DNA of 64,000 nucleotides from Fodinibacter sp963695175 (GTDB lineage: Bacteria > Actinomycetota > Actinomycetes > Actinomycetales > Dermatophilaceae), in assembly GCA_963695175.1 (NCBI GenBank), contig CAVOGG010000004.1, forward strand, positions 992,001 through 1,056,000, written 5' to 3'. The notes beneath the pieces are model-generated. The model saw only the letters and a program-made list of their open reading frames with translations, made no database searches and had not been told where the DNA came from. Of this stretch, positions 54,559-62,600 are shown in pieces. Position numbers and translations under genes: made by a program. The stretch's first letter is position 1, and every line of letters begins with the position of its first letter.

Positions 54559-55527
54559 TCACGGGTTCCCACCGGTCGTCCCGTTCGTGGACGTCCCGGC
54601 GGCGCCTCGACGGTCTCGGACCGCCATCGCGGGGCCACCGCTGTCACGCATGTCGAACAGGTCGGTGGTCTCCAGCAGCTTGCTCAGCTTGGCGTAGCCG
54701 TAGTTGCGCGGGTCGAAGGAGGACTGGTTCGAGATGTGGTTTCCGACCGTGCCGACCAGCGCCCAGCCGGAGTCGTCGGCCGCGCCCTCGACGGCCCGGC
54801 GGAGCAGGGCCACGAGCTTGCGGTCTCCGCGCAGCTGCGCGCGGGTGGCACGGGCCGGGGTGGCGCCCTGGGCGGGCGCCTCGGCCGCTGCCGGGGCCTT
54901 CGTGGCGGCCTTGCTCGTGGTCTTCTTCGCGGATGCCGTGGCCTTGGCCGTCGTCGTCTCGGTCGCCTTGCTCGTCGCCTTGGCCGTGGCCCGTCGACGC
55001 GTCGTCGTGGGAGGCGCCGCCTCGTCGGCCGGCGAAGGCACGGCATCCGCCGGTCCGGCATCCGGCAGGCCCGGCTCGGCCTGGCCGCTGGGGGAGGAGA
55101 GCCGGTTGAGCACGAGGAAGCGCGTGCAGGCGCTCTGGAACGGTGCGGGCGTCTTTGCGTCACCGAAGCCGTAGACGTGGGCGCCGTGCTCGCGCAGGTG
55201 CATGACGAGGGGGGTGAAGTCGGCGTCGGAGGACACCAGGGCGAAGGCGTCGGGGCGCTGGGTGTGCAGGATCTCGACGGCGTCGACGGCCAGGGCGATG
55301 TCGCTCGCGTTCTTGCCCTTGCTCGGGTCGAACTGCTGCACCGGGCGAATCGCGTTCTCGTGCAACACTTCCTGCCAGGACTTCAGGCCGGTCTTGGTCC
55401 AGTTGCCGTACGCGCGGCGCACGTTGGTCTCCCCGAGCCGTGACAGCTCCCCGAGGATGACGTCGATGCGGGACGCGGTCGCGTTGTCGGCGTCGATGAG
55501 GAGCGCGATCTGCGCCGGCTTGTCCAT
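54559..55527 (-). CDS. NYN-domain (LabA/PIN-like) protein with C-terminal OST-HTH/LOTUS domain
   Basis: 322 residues. The N-terminal 150 form a NYN nuclease-like domain: ALLIDADNATASRIDVIL with the first acidic pair, GKNASDIALAVDAVEILH with the second, and LVSSDADFTPLVMHLREHG with the third, the conserved Asp set of PIN-fold RNases. A basic Ala/Lys/Thr-rich linker (about 165-225) leads to a LOTUS-type winged helix (LRGDRKLVALLRRAVEGA, WALVGTVGNHISNQSSFDPRNYGYAKLSKLLE), which in other proteins binds RNA, including G-quadruplexes. Probable RNA-processing enzyme; target unknown. ATG 55527; monocistronic. Confidence 0.88.
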   Translation of the reverse strand: MDKPAQIALLIDADNATASRIDVILGELSRLGETNVRRAYGNWTKTGLKSWQEVLHENAIRPVQQFDPSKGKNASDIALAVDAVEILHTQRPDAFALVSSDADFTPLVMHLREHGAHVYGFGDAKTPAPFQSACTRFLVLNRLSSPSGQAEPGLPDAGPADAVPSPADEAAPPTTTRRRATAKATSKATETTTAKATASAKKTTSKAATKAPAAAEAPAQGATPARATRAQLRGDRKLVALLRRAVEGAADDSGWALVGTVGNHISNQSSFDPRNYGYAKLSKLLETTDLFDMRDSGGPAMAVRDRRGAAGTSTNGTTGGNP

Positions 55528-55591
55528 GGTCGGACCCTATGCCCGGCAGGCGGTGCGCCGAACGGCCGCCTCTCTCGTGCATGATCGGCGG

Positions 55592-56875
55592 GTGCTGCTG
55601 CGCTCCCACCTGCCGGACCTCACCCCGCTGCGAGTGAACCCGGCCTACCGGCGGTTGTATGCCGGCTTCACCCTCTCGAACATCGGCTCGCAGATGGCGG
55701 TGGTCGCCATCGGGCTGCAGGTCTACGAGATCACCGGGTCCACTGCATCGGTGGGGCTGGTCGGGCTGTTCGCCCTGGTGCCACTGGTGGCGTTCGGGCT
55801 CTACGGCGGTTCGCTGTCGGACCACCACGACCGGCGGATGGTCGCGCTCGTCGCCAACCTCGTGGCCTGGGCGACCTCGATGGCCTGCGCCCTGCAGGCC
55901 TGGCTCGGCAACGAGAACGTCTGGGTGCTCTACCTGCTCGTGGCGGTGTGGAACGGAGCGTTCGGGGTGAGCTCGCCCGCCCGGCAGAGCATCTACCCGC
56001 GGATCCTGCCGCGCGAGCAGCTGCCGGCCGCCAACGCGCTCGGGGTGTTCGCGATGTCGACGGCGATGATGGTCGGGCCGCTGATGGCCGGGCTGCTCGT
56101 CGACCTGGGCGGTTTCGCCTGGGCCTACACCGCCGACGCGCTCGTGACGATGGCGGCGCTGTGGGGGCTCTGGCGGCTGCAGCCCCTGCCGCCCGAGGCG
56201 CACCAGGCCGGTGAGGCCACCCGCGCCGGCCTGGCCTCGGTGCTCGACGGCTTCCGCTTCCTGCGCACGGCGCCCAACGTGCGGATGACGTTCATCGCCG
56301 ACATCGCGGCGATGCTGCTGGCTCAGCCGCGGGTGCTCTTCCCCGCGGCCGGGGCCGTCATCCTCGGAGGCGGGGCGCGCACCGTGGGCTACCTCTACGC
56401 GGCGGCGGCGATCGGTGCGGTTCTGGCGACCCTGACGTCCGGCCGGCTCGGCGCGGTGCGTCGCCAGGGCCTGGCGATCATGGTGAGCGTCTGCGGCTGG
56501 GCGGTCGGCATCGTCGGCCTGGGGGTCTGCCTGCTCGGTGCCGGCGGGTGGCTCACCCCGACCCAGGCGCTGTGGGGCGCGCTGTTCGCGATGGCGTTCG
56601 CCGGGGCGGCGGATGCCGTGAGCGCCGTCTTCCGCACGACGATCCTGCAGTCCGCGGCGCCCGACCGGATGCGGGGGCGGCTGCAGGGCGTGTTCATCGT
56701 GGTGGTGGCCGGCGGCCCGCGGGTGGGTGAGCTGCTCGGGGGTGCGGTGGCCGAGCGGATCGGCGAGGGCTGGACGGCCGTGTGGGGCGGCATCGCCTGC
56801 ATCGTCGCCATCGGCCTGCTGTCACTGCGCCAGCCCGGGTTCCTCCGCTACGACGCCCGCCACCCGACCCCCTGA
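55592..56875 (+). CDS. MFS exporter of the DHA3/EntS type
   Basis: 427 residues, about 12 helices. The N-terminus TPLRVNPAYRRLYAGFTLSNIGSQM and motif A GGSLSDHHDRRMV place it with enterobactin-exporter-like MFS proteins, as does NGAFGVSSPARQSIYPRILP. Substrate unknown. CATGAT (55580-55585) lies 6 nt from GTG 55592. A 44-nt repeated element begins 9 nt after its stop. Confidence 0.87.
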   Translation: MLLRSHLPDLTPLRVNPAYRRLYAGFTLSNIGSQMAVVAIGLQVYEITGSTASVGLVGLFALVPLVAFGLYGGSLSDHHDRRMVALVANLVAWATSMACALQAWLGNENVWVLYLLVAVWNGAFGVSSPARQSIYPRILPREQLPAANALGVFAMSTAMMVGPLMAGLLVDLGGFAWAYTADALVTMAALWGLWRLQPLPPEAHQAGEATRAGLASVLDGFRFLRTAPNVRMTFIADIAAMLLAQPRVLFPAAGAVILGGGARTVGYLYAAAAIGAVLATLTSGRLGAVRRQGLAIMVSVCGWAVGIVGLGVCLLGAGGWLTPTQALWGALFAMAFAGAADAVSAVFRTTILQSAAPDRMRGRLQGVFIVVVAGGPRVGELLGGAVAERIGEGWTAVWGGIACIVAIGLLSLRQPGFLRYDARHPTP

Positions 56876-56883
56876 CCTCGCCC

Positions 56884-56927
56884 CAACTTTCTCGCCCGAT
56901 GGGGAGACGTTCACCATCGCACCGGAA
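56884..56927 (+). repeat. 44-nt repeated element, copy A
   Basis: A 17-nt block (56884-56900), a 9-nt spacer, and GTTCACC-ATC-GCACCGGAA (56909-56927). An inverted second copy with the same spacing lies at 59423-59466. The first blocks differ at one base of 17. It sits between an MFS stop and the pdxH promoter. Confidence 0.6.
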
Positions 56928-57008
56928 AGGAAGTCGCGCGAAGGTGAAGGTCGTGGAGCGAAGGATCCGGGCCGAGGCGGTCGCCGGCGCGCGGCATACG
57001 ATCGGGAC

Positions 57009-57734
57009 ATGAGCCAGGGCGCGGCCGGCGACGGCATCCGACGGGCCGACCCTCGGCTCGATCCGAGGCGGGTCGACTACGACGGTGACGGCCTGACCGA
57101 GGGCGCGCTCCTCGAGACCCCCTACGCGCAGGCCCGGGCCTGGGTCGACGACGCCGTGGCCCGGGCGCAGGTGAGCCCGGACGTCTTCGAGCCGCTGGCG
57201 ATGTCGGTCGCGACCGTGGATGCCGACGGGCGGCCGAACGTGCGCACCGTGCTCTTGCGCTTCCTCGACGAGCGTGGGCCGGGCTTCGTCACCGCGCTGA
57301 CGTCCGCGAAGGGTCGCGAGCTCACCGTGACGTCCGCGGCGGCGGCATCCCTGACCTGGCCGGCGATGTACCGCGCGATCCGGTTCCGCGGCACCGCCGT
57401 CGAGGTGTCCCGCGAGGAGGTCGAGCAGTACTTCGACTCGCGCCCGTGGGCGTCGCGCATCTCGGCGTGGGCCTCGCGGCAGTCCGAGCCGATCGAGTCG
57501 CGCACCGAGCTCGAGGCGCAGTACGCCGCGCGCGCGGCGGCCTTCCCCGACCACGGCGACGGCGGCGACGTGCCGGTGCCGGACTTCTGGGGCGGCTTCC
57601 GGATCGTGCCGGACGAGGTCGAGTTCTGGGCCGGCCGGCGCAACCGGCTGCACGACCGGCTCGTGTTCACCCGGGTCGACCAGGGCGACCTCGGCGACGC
57701 CGCCTCGTGGGAGGTCAGCCGCCGCCAACCCTGA
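57009..57734 (+). CDS. pdxH: Pyridoxine/pyridoxamine 5'-phosphate oxidase
   Basis: 241 residues. FMN-dependent final step of PLP synthesis or salvage. EPLAMSVATVDADGRPNVRTVLLRFLDERG forms the first FMN-binding region (RTVLLR), MYRAIRFRGTAVEVSREEVEQYF follows, SRISAWASRQSEPIESR matches the SRxSxxxSxQSxxI segment, and PDFWGGFRIVPDEVEFW with GRRNRLHDRLVF is the C-terminal PLP/FMN-binding motif (RxHDR). TACGAT (56997-57002) is 6 nt before the ATG, leaderless-type. Confidence 0.95.
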   Translation: MSQGAAGDGIRRADPRLDPRRVDYDGDGLTEGALLETPYAQARAWVDDAVARAQVSPDVFEPLAMSVATVDADGRPNVRTVLLRFLDERGPGFVTALTSAKGRELTVTSAAAASLTWPAMYRAIRFRGTAVEVSREEVEQYFDSRPWASRISAWASRQSEPIESRTELEAQYAARAAAFPDHGDGGDVPVPDFWGGFRIVPDEVEFWAGRRNRLHDRLVFTRVDQGDLGDAASWEVSRRQP

Positions 57735-57774
57735 CGCCCCGCGCCCTCCGCGCGAAGTCGTAGATCCGGGCGGG

Positions 57775-58590
57775 TCAGGTGGGCGGGGTGGTCGGCTCGC
57801 GGTGGACCTTGTGGGGGGCGGCCTGGACGCGGGGCTTGACGACCAGCAGGTCGATGTTCACGTGGGCCGGGCGGGTCGCCATCCAGACGATGGCATCGGC
57901 GACGTCGTCCGCGACGAGCGGGTTCGGCACACCGGTGTACACGGCATCCGCGCGCGCCTGGTCGCCACCGAAGCGGGTCAGCGAGAACTCCTCGGTGTGC
58001 ACCATCCCGGGCGCGACGAGGGTGATGCGCACCGGCTGGTCGACCAGCTCCAGGCGCAGCGTCTCGGTCATGACGTGCACGCCGTGCTTGGCCACCGTGT
58101 AGCCACCGCCGCCCTCGTAGGCGAGGAAACCGGCGATCGAGCCGACGTTGACGACGACCCCCTCGCCGTCGGCGGCGACCAGCGCCGGCAGCAGCGCCTT
58201 GGTGACCCGCAGCGTGCCCAGCACGTTCGTCTCGTACATCTGCTGCCACAGCTCGACGTCGGCCTGGGCCACCGGCTCCAGGCCGAGCGCGCCGCCGGCG
58301 TTGTTGACGAGCACGTGCACGCGGGCGCCCGCGGCGGCCACGAGCCGGGCGACGTCGTCGTCGCGGGTGACGTCGCACGCCACGGCCACCCCGCCGATCT
58401 CGGCCGCCAGGGCCTCGACGCGCTCGGCCCGCCGCGCCGCGCACACGACCCGGAAGCCCTGCGCCGCGAGCAGGCGAGCGGTCGCGGCGCCGATGCCGCT
58501 GCTGGCGCCGGTGACGACGGCGATGCGGTCACCACGGTCCTCGGGCGGGCCGGGCTCGGCGGTCGCGGGGGTGTTCGGGCTCGAGGTCAT
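57775..58590 (-). CDS. SDR-family oxidoreductase
   Basis: 271 residues. VVTGASSGIGAATARLLA is the cofactor motif, VNNAGGALG the NNAG motif, and NVGSIAGFLAYEGGGGYTVAK holds the catalytic Ser, Tyr and Lys. The ETNVLGTLRVTKALLP, LRLELVDQPVRITLVAPGMVHTEEF and C-terminal NIDLLVVKPRVQ segments are those of YdfG-like (3-hydroxy acid/serine dehydrogenase) SDRs. ATG 58590 overlaps the stop of the upstream hotdog gene (ATGA), so the two form an operon. Confidence 0.88.
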   Translation of the reverse strand: MTSSPNTPATAEPGPPEDRGDRIAVVTGASSGIGAATARLLAAQGFRVVCAARRAERVEALAAEIGGVAVACDVTRDDDVARLVAAAGARVHVLVNNAGGALGLEPVAQADVELWQQMYETNVLGTLRVTKALLPALVAADGEGVVVNVGSIAGFLAYEGGGGYTVAKHGVHVMTETLRLELVDQPVRITLVAPGMVHTEEFSLTRFGGDQARADAVYTGVPNPLVADDVADAIVWMATRPAHVNIDLLVVKPRVQAAPHKVHREPTTPPT

Positions 58591-59315
58591 GGGTGGTCCT
58601 TGGGTCGGATGGTGGTGGGGTCGACGGCGATCCAGGTGGCCTCGGCACGCGCCAGCACCTCGCCGCCCTCGGTGAGCAGGGCCGAGCCGGAGTGGTGCTT
58701 GCGCCCCGCGCTGCCGCGCTGCCAGGCGAGCACGACGTGCGGCTCACCCACGGCGGGCAGGGCCAGCAGGCGGGCGGTCATCGTGCCGAGCACCATCGGG
58801 CGCCCGGCGATGCCGGCCGACCACCCACCGGGGCAGTCGAGCGCGGCCCAGACCAGCGGCCCGGTCACCTCGTTCGGGACCCAGGACGCGGCGTACCGGC
58901 CGGTGCCGTCGTCGAGCGGACCGGGCCGCAGGCACAGCGCGTCGTCGGGGTCCCGCCCGGTGCCACACGCGAAGCACGTGGGGAACGGGTGGTCGGCGAG
59001 CCCCTCGAAACGCGTCTCGGCAGCACGAGCCTCCTCGAGCGTCACCGCCGGCGGCACGTCATCCACGAAGTCGGCGGATGCCGTGGCGCTCGCGACCAGG
59101 TGCCCGCGGTCGAGGAGCCGCAGCAGGACGCCTCCGTCGGCGGGCTCGGCCTCGAGCGACATCGCCCGGTCAAGCGGTGGCGGGCTCGCCAGCCGCACCG
59201 TGACGGCGGGGCGTGGGGAGGTGGTGGGCACGTGGGCTGCCACGGTGCCGCAGACCCAGCCGCCGTTGCCGGACTCCGGGGGGCCGCAGTAGCGGTGCGG
59301 GATGGTGATCTCCAC
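58587..59315 (-). CDS. Hotdog-fold thioesterase-like protein
   Basis: 242 residues. The opening PHRYCGPPESGNGGWVCG and the middle FPTCFACGTGRDPDDALCLRPGP are recurring signatures of an uncharacterised actinobacterial thioesterase-like family; two hotdog-like halves seem to be fused (beta segments at AVTVRLASPPPLDRAMSLE and HHSGSALLTEGGEVLARAEATW). Cys in CFACG may be structural. GTG 59315 has TAGGTT (59322-59327 on + as AACCTA) 6 nt upstream, and a 20-bp palindrome lies 33 nt upstream. Probably acts on acyl-CoA; substrate unknown. Confidence 0.72.
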   Translation of the reverse strand: MEITIPHRYCGPPESGNGGWVCGTVAAHVPTTSPRPAVTVRLASPPPLDRAMSLEAEPADGGVLLRLLDRGHLVASATASADFVDDVPPAVTLEEARAAETRFEGLADHPFPTCFACGTGRDPDDALCLRPGPLDDGTGRYAASWVPNEVTGPLVWAALDCPGGWSAGIAGRPMVLGTMTARLLALPAVGEPHVVLAWQRGSAGRKHHSGSALLTEGGEVLARAEATWIAVDPTTIRPKDHP

Positions 59316-59348
59316 GTCGCCAACCTACCCACGGTGCCGCCGCGCGGG

Positions 59349-59368
59349 TTATCTTGACGTCAAGATAA
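59349..59368. promoter_or_regulatory. 20-bp perfect palindrome TTATCTTGAC-GTCAAGATAA
   Basis: Exact dyad symmetry with no spacer, of the TCTTGA/TCAAGA type used by MarR/OhrR-like repressors. It covers the -35 region of the hotdog-SDR operon (-10 at 59322-59327) and lies 108 bp before the divergent MFS start. No MarR gene is adjacent. Confidence 0.65.
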
Positions 59369-59389
59369 ATGGTCGGCGCCCGTCTGCTC

Positions 59390-59466
59390 GACACCGGAAG
59401 GTTCACCTGGGCACCGGAACTGTTCCGGTGTCGGGGTGAAGGTTCCCGCATCGGGCGAAAAAGTTG
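59390..59466 (-). repeat. 44-nt repeated element, copy B, with flanking inverted motifs
   Basis: Reading on the minus strand from 59466: CAACTTTTTCGCCCGAT, a 9-nt spacer and TTCACCCCGACACCGGAA, matching copy A. The adjacent + strand has GTTCACC-TGG-GCACCGGAA (59401-59419), so the motif occurs twice here, head to head, with ACCGGAAC-T-GTTCCGGT at the centre; GACACCGGAA (59390-59399) also mirrors 59423-59432. Confidence 0.6.
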
Positions 59467-59476
59467 AGGAGGTGGC

Positions 59477-60691
59477 GTGGGGGAGCAGGAGGAGTTCTCG
59501 CTGCGGCGGATCGCCGTGCCCGCCTTCGGGCCCTCGGCGATCTGGTCGATCGGGGCGGGCGCCGTGCTGCCGGTGGTGGCCCTCAGCGCCCGGAGCCTGG
59601 GCGCCTCGGTCGGGCTGGCGGCCCTGTTCGTCGGCATCGCGACGCTGTCCGAGTTCGCCGCCGCCGTCCCGGCCGGGGTGCTCGTCGAGCGGATCGGTGA
59701 GCGCCGCGCGCTCGTCGCGGCCGGTGGTCTGGATGCCGTGGCGTGTGCGCTCGCGCTCGTGGCGCCCTCGCTGTGGGTGCTGGGCGTCGCCGTGTTCCTC
59801 ATGGGTCCCACCGGCGCCGTGTTCCTCCTGGCCCGGCAGAGCTACCTCACCGCCGCCGCCCCGGTCGCCCTGCGCGCCCGGGCGATGTCGACGCTGGGCG
59901 GTGTCACCCGGATCGGCCTGTTCCTCGGGCCGCTCATCGGGGCTCCCGTCGTCGCGCGGTGGGGGCCGCAGGCCGCGTTCGCCGTCGCGGTCGTCGCCGG
60001 CCTGCTGGCCGCGGCCCTGGCCTGGGGCACCCCCGACCTCGGGGCGCACCACGAGGGTCTCTCGGCCGAGCACGAGCGGGTGCCGGTCGCCCGGGTCGTG
60101 CGCCAGAACCGGCGGGTGCTGCTCACGGTGGGGCTGGGGGTGCTCGCCATCGGGCTGGCCCGGTCCTCGAGGGTCGTCGTCGTGCCGTTGTGGGCCGAGC
60201 ACGTCGGCCTCGACGCCGCCCAGACCTCACTCGTCTTCGCCGCAGCCGCGTTCGTCGAGGTGGTCCTCTTCTACCCGGCCGGCACCGTCATGGACCGGCA
60301 CGGGCGGGTCTGGGTCGCCGTGCCGGTCACGCTGCTGCTCGGCCTGGGCCTGATCACACTGCCGCTGACCACCACGCTCGCGGGCGTCGCGGCGCTCGCG
60401 CTGGTCATGGGCGTCGGCAACGGCCTGGGCTCGGGCATCGTCATGACCCTGGGCGCGGATGCCGCCCCCACCGAGGGGCGCGCACCCTTCCTCGGCGTGT
60501 GGCGGCTGCTCTCCCTGGTCGGACACAACGGCGCCGCCCTGGTCGTCGGCGCCCTCGCCGCGGTCGCGACGATCGGGGTCGCCAGCGTGGTGGTGGGGCT
60601 GATGACCCTCGCCGGCGGCGCCTGGCTGGCCCGCTGGCTGCCCGAGTACGACCCCCGCCGCCGCCCCTCGGCACCGCTCGAGAAGGCGTGA
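59477..60691 (+). CDS. MFS transporter
   Basis: 404 residues with 12 helices. GVLVERIGERRALVAAG is the motif-A loop; LMGPTGAVFLLARQSYLT and VTRIGLFLGPLIGAPVV follow in helices 4-5; the loop after helix 8 is YPAGTVMDRHGRVWVAVP. Typical of sugar- or drug-exporting MFS. GTG 59477 follows GAGGAGG by 4-5 nt, a rare clear Shine-Dalgarno start here. Two sites lie upstream: the repeat element and the 20-bp palindrome. Confidence 0.85.
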   Translation: MGEQEEFSLRRIAVPAFGPSAIWSIGAGAVLPVVALSARSLGASVGLAALFVGIATLSEFAAAVPAGVLVERIGERRALVAAGGLDAVACALALVAPSLWVLGVAVFLMGPTGAVFLLARQSYLTAAAPVALRARAMSTLGGVTRIGLFLGPLIGAPVVARWGPQAAFAVAVVAGLLAAALAWGTPDLGAHHEGLSAEHERVPVARVVRQNRRVLLTVGLGVLAIGLARSSRVVVVPLWAEHVGLDAAQTSLVFAAAAFVEVVLFYPAGTVMDRHGRVWVAVPVTLLLGLGLITLPLTTTLAGVAALALVMGVGNGLGSGIVMTLGADAAPTEGRAPFLGVWRLLSLVGHNGAALVVGALAAVATIGVASVVVGLMTLAGGAWLARWLPEYDPRRRPSAPLEKA

Positions 60692-60751
60692 GGCGCCCGA
60701 TGGCGCGCGGACGGCATCCGGAGGGTCGCGGGTAAACGTAGGCTGGCCTGC

Positions 60752-61450
60752 GTGACGGACCTCATCGACACCACGGAGATGTACCTCCGCACCATCTTCG
60801 AGCTCGAGGAAGAGGGCATCACCCCGCTGCGCGCGCGCATCGCCGAGCGCCTCAGCCACTCCGGGCCCACCGTCTCGCAGACCGTCGCCCGGATGGAGCG
60901 CGACGGACTGCTGCACGTCGCCGGAGACCGCCACCTCGAGCTCAGCGACCACGGCCGGCTGCTGGCGACGCGGGTCATGCGCAAGCACCGCATCGCCGAG
61001 CGCCTGCTGCGCGACGTGATCGGGCTCGAGTGGGAGTTCGTGCACGACGAGGCCTGCCGGTGGGAGCACGTGATGTCGGAGCGGGTCGAGCGCAAGATCC
61101 TCGCGATGCTGCCCGACCACGCCGAGTCGCCCTACGGCAACCCGATCCCCGGGCTCGACGAGCTCGGCGACCTCACCGAGCTGGCCGACTTCCGGTACGG
61201 GCTCACCAGCCTCGACGTCATCGCCGCCGCCGAGCCCACCACCGTCGTCGTGCGTCGCATCGGCGAGCCGGTGCAGGTCGACTCCGAGGCCCTGGGGCTC
61301 CTCACGGCCGCCGGCCTGATGCCGGGCCAGCCCGCTCGGGTGCGCCGCGACGGGGCCCGGGTCATCGCCTTCCGCGACGGGGCCGAGGAGTCCTCCGGCG
61401 TCTCGCTGCCCGACGACATCGCCTCGCACGTCTTCGTCCAGGCCACCTGA
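60752..61450 (+). CDS. ideR: DtxR/IdeR-family iron-dependent regulator
   Basis: 232 residues with strong IdeR similarity along its length: LIDTTEMYLRTIFELEEEGI, the recognition helix in SGPTVSQTVARMERDGLL, metal-site residues in VMRKHRIAERLL and VHDEACRWEHVMSE, SPYGNPIPGL, and a C-terminal SH3-like domain (about 150-230). Fe(II)-bound IdeR represses siderophore and uptake genes and activates storage. TAGGCT 60739-60744 is 7 nt from GTG 60752. I found no clear iron box in the window. Confidence 0.9.
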   Translation: MTDLIDTTEMYLRTIFELEEEGITPLRARIAERLSHSGPTVSQTVARMERDGLLHVAGDRHLELSDHGRLLATRVMRKHRIAERLLRDVIGLEWEFVHDEACRWEHVMSERVERKILAMLPDHAESPYGNPIPGLDELGDLTELADFRYGLTSLDVIAAAEPTTVVVRRIGEPVQVDSEALGLLTAAGLMPGQPARVRRDGARVIAFRDGAEESSGVSLPDDIASHVFVQAT

Positions 61451-61496
61451 CCGGCCCGCGCCCCTGCGGATGCCGCATCCGTCGTGACCCGCCGCG

Positions 61497-61518
61497 TTCC
61501 TGAGCGAACGCTCAGGAA
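61497..61518. promoter_or_regulatory. Inverted repeat TTCCTGAGCG-AA-CGCTCAGGAA
   Basis: A perfect 10-bp stem with 2-nt centre, 46 nt after the ideR-like stop. With so small a loop it suits a dimeric regulator's operator at least as well as a terminator. The first of two inverted repeats in this 222-bp gap. Confidence 0.5.
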
Positions 61519-61534
61519 GTCGACCTCGCGGCAT

Positions 61535-61571
61535 ACCGACTGGTCAGGCGGACGCTGGGTGACCAGTCGGT
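61535..61571. promoter_or_regulatory. Inverted repeat ACCGACTGGTCA / TGACCAGTCGGT
   Basis: A 12-bp perfect inverted repeat with a 13-nt loop. Each arm contains ACCGACTGGT, a common half-palindromic TetR-type operator core, so it may be two adjacent operators upstream of the cell-wall enzyme gene, or a terminator for the ideR-like gene. Confidence 0.5.
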
Positions 61572-61672
61572 CGACCTGTGGTGAATCCCTCGTTACCGGA
61601 ATGTGACTTTGCCCAGCGGCGCCCGCTACGGTGGCTGGGATTCGTACCCGCCCCGGAAGGCTCCACCTCCTC

Positions 61673-62464
61673 GTGTCCCGTCACCGAAACCCCGGTCGAC
61701 GCCGCGCACCCGGCGCTGTACGCCGTCTCCCCGACGGCCTGCCGCGCCTCAGCGCGGCGTGGGCCCTCAAGACCATCGCCACCGTCGGCGTCCTGGGCGG
61801 AGCAGCCGTCGCGCTCACGTTGCCCGTCGACGCCGGGCCGGCGGCCGCCCTGACCCTCGCCGGGCCCGCTGCCACCAGCTCGGTCGCGCGCGCCGACGCC
61901 TTGGCAGCCTCACGCAGCTCGGTCCGCTCGGCGGCCCCGGCAACCGCCATTCCGGCCGTCTCGGCCCCGCAGGGCGCCGCACCGTTCGCCCCCGAGCCGG
62001 TCGGCGTCTCCGGTGTCCAGGCTGTCGCCAAGCCCAAGCCGAAGCCGAAGCCCAAGCCGGTCGCCAAGGCCAAGGCCACCGGGTCCGGCGGCGACTCCGT
62101 CGGCGCCCCCAGTGCGTCGTACAGCACGAGCATCTCCGGCAAGTGCGGCAGCATCGGCCTGAACAGCGGCGCCGCCCGGCTCTGCTCGGCCGTCGACTCG
62201 GTCTTCCACCTGAACAGCATCGGCGGATACCGCGCCAACGCGGGCGAGCACAGCACCGGCCAGGCCGTCGACCTGATGATCTCGGGCCGGTCCCAGGGCG
62301 ACGCGGTCGCCGCGTGGGTGCAGGCGCACGCCGGCGAGTTCAACGTGAAGTACGTCATCTGGCGGCAGCGCTACTGGGAGCCCGGCAGCTCGTGGGACCC
62401 CATGGAGGACCGCGGCTCACCCACCGCGAACCACATGGACCACGTGCACGTGACGGTCAACTGA
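61673..62464 (+). CDS. Secreted cell-wall enzyme with ARB-07466/M15-like C-terminal domain
   Basis: 263 residues. A basic N-terminus of about 30 residues precedes the hydrophobic export helix (LKTIATVGVLGGAAVALTLP), then an Ala/Pro spacer, a KPKPKPKPKP linker and a C-terminal domain of about 120 residues. In that domain GEHSTGQAVDLMI and HMDHVHVTV give the His/Asp/His metal ligands of a D-Ala-D-Ala-carboxypeptidase-like (M15-type) fold. Probably a zinc peptidase or binding protein for peptidoglycan. GTG 61673 is the most likely start; upstream in-frame codons add 14 residues. The next gene shares the Lys-Pro linker. Confidence 0.82.
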   Translation: MSRHRNPGRRRAPGAVRRLPDGLPRLSAAWALKTIATVGVLGGAAVALTLPVDAGPAAALTLAGPAATSSVARADALAASRSSVRSAAPATAIPAVSAPQGAAPFAPEPVGVSGVQAVAKPKPKPKPKPVAKAKATGSGGDSVGAPSASYSTSISGKCGSIGLNSGAARLCSAVDSVFHLNSIGGYRANAGEHSTGQAVDLMISGRSQGDAVAAWVQAHAGEFNVKYVIWRQRYWEPGSSWDPMEDRGSPTANHMDHVHVTVN

Positions 62465-62493
62465 CCCTCGCCGCACCCCCGCTCAACGGCTCG

Positions 62494-62527
62494 CGAAGGC
62501 CGCCCACCGCACGGTGGGCGGCCTTCG
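62494..62527 (+). terminator. Strong intrinsic terminator, 16-bp perfect stem
   Basis: 62494-62509 pairs exactly with 62512-62527 (CGAAGGCCGCCCACCG with its complement), loop of about 4 nt after fraying, starting 30 nt past the stop of the M15-like gene. It separates that gene from the riboswitch unit. Confidence 0.88.
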
Positions 62528-62546
62528 TCAGTTCGCCGTGACCTAA

Positions 62547-62577
62547 TTGTGATCTCCCCAGAAGGCTGTGTTAGGTT
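62547..62577 (+). promoter_or_regulatory. Promoter driving the riboswitch-NlpC/P60 transcript
   Basis: TTGTGA (62547-62552) and TAGGTT (62572-62577) are spaced 19 bp apart and lie just upstream of the riboswitch. A plausible housekeeping-sigma promoter giving a leader of about 220 nt. Confidence 0.5.
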
Positions 62578-62600
62578 CGTCGGGCTCGCCTCAAATGGGC

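Noticed and set aside
62570..62580. TTAGGTT as an IdeR iron box
   Set aside because: Only one half-site; the other half of the 19-bp dyad is absent, and it fits better as the -10 of the riboswitch promoter.
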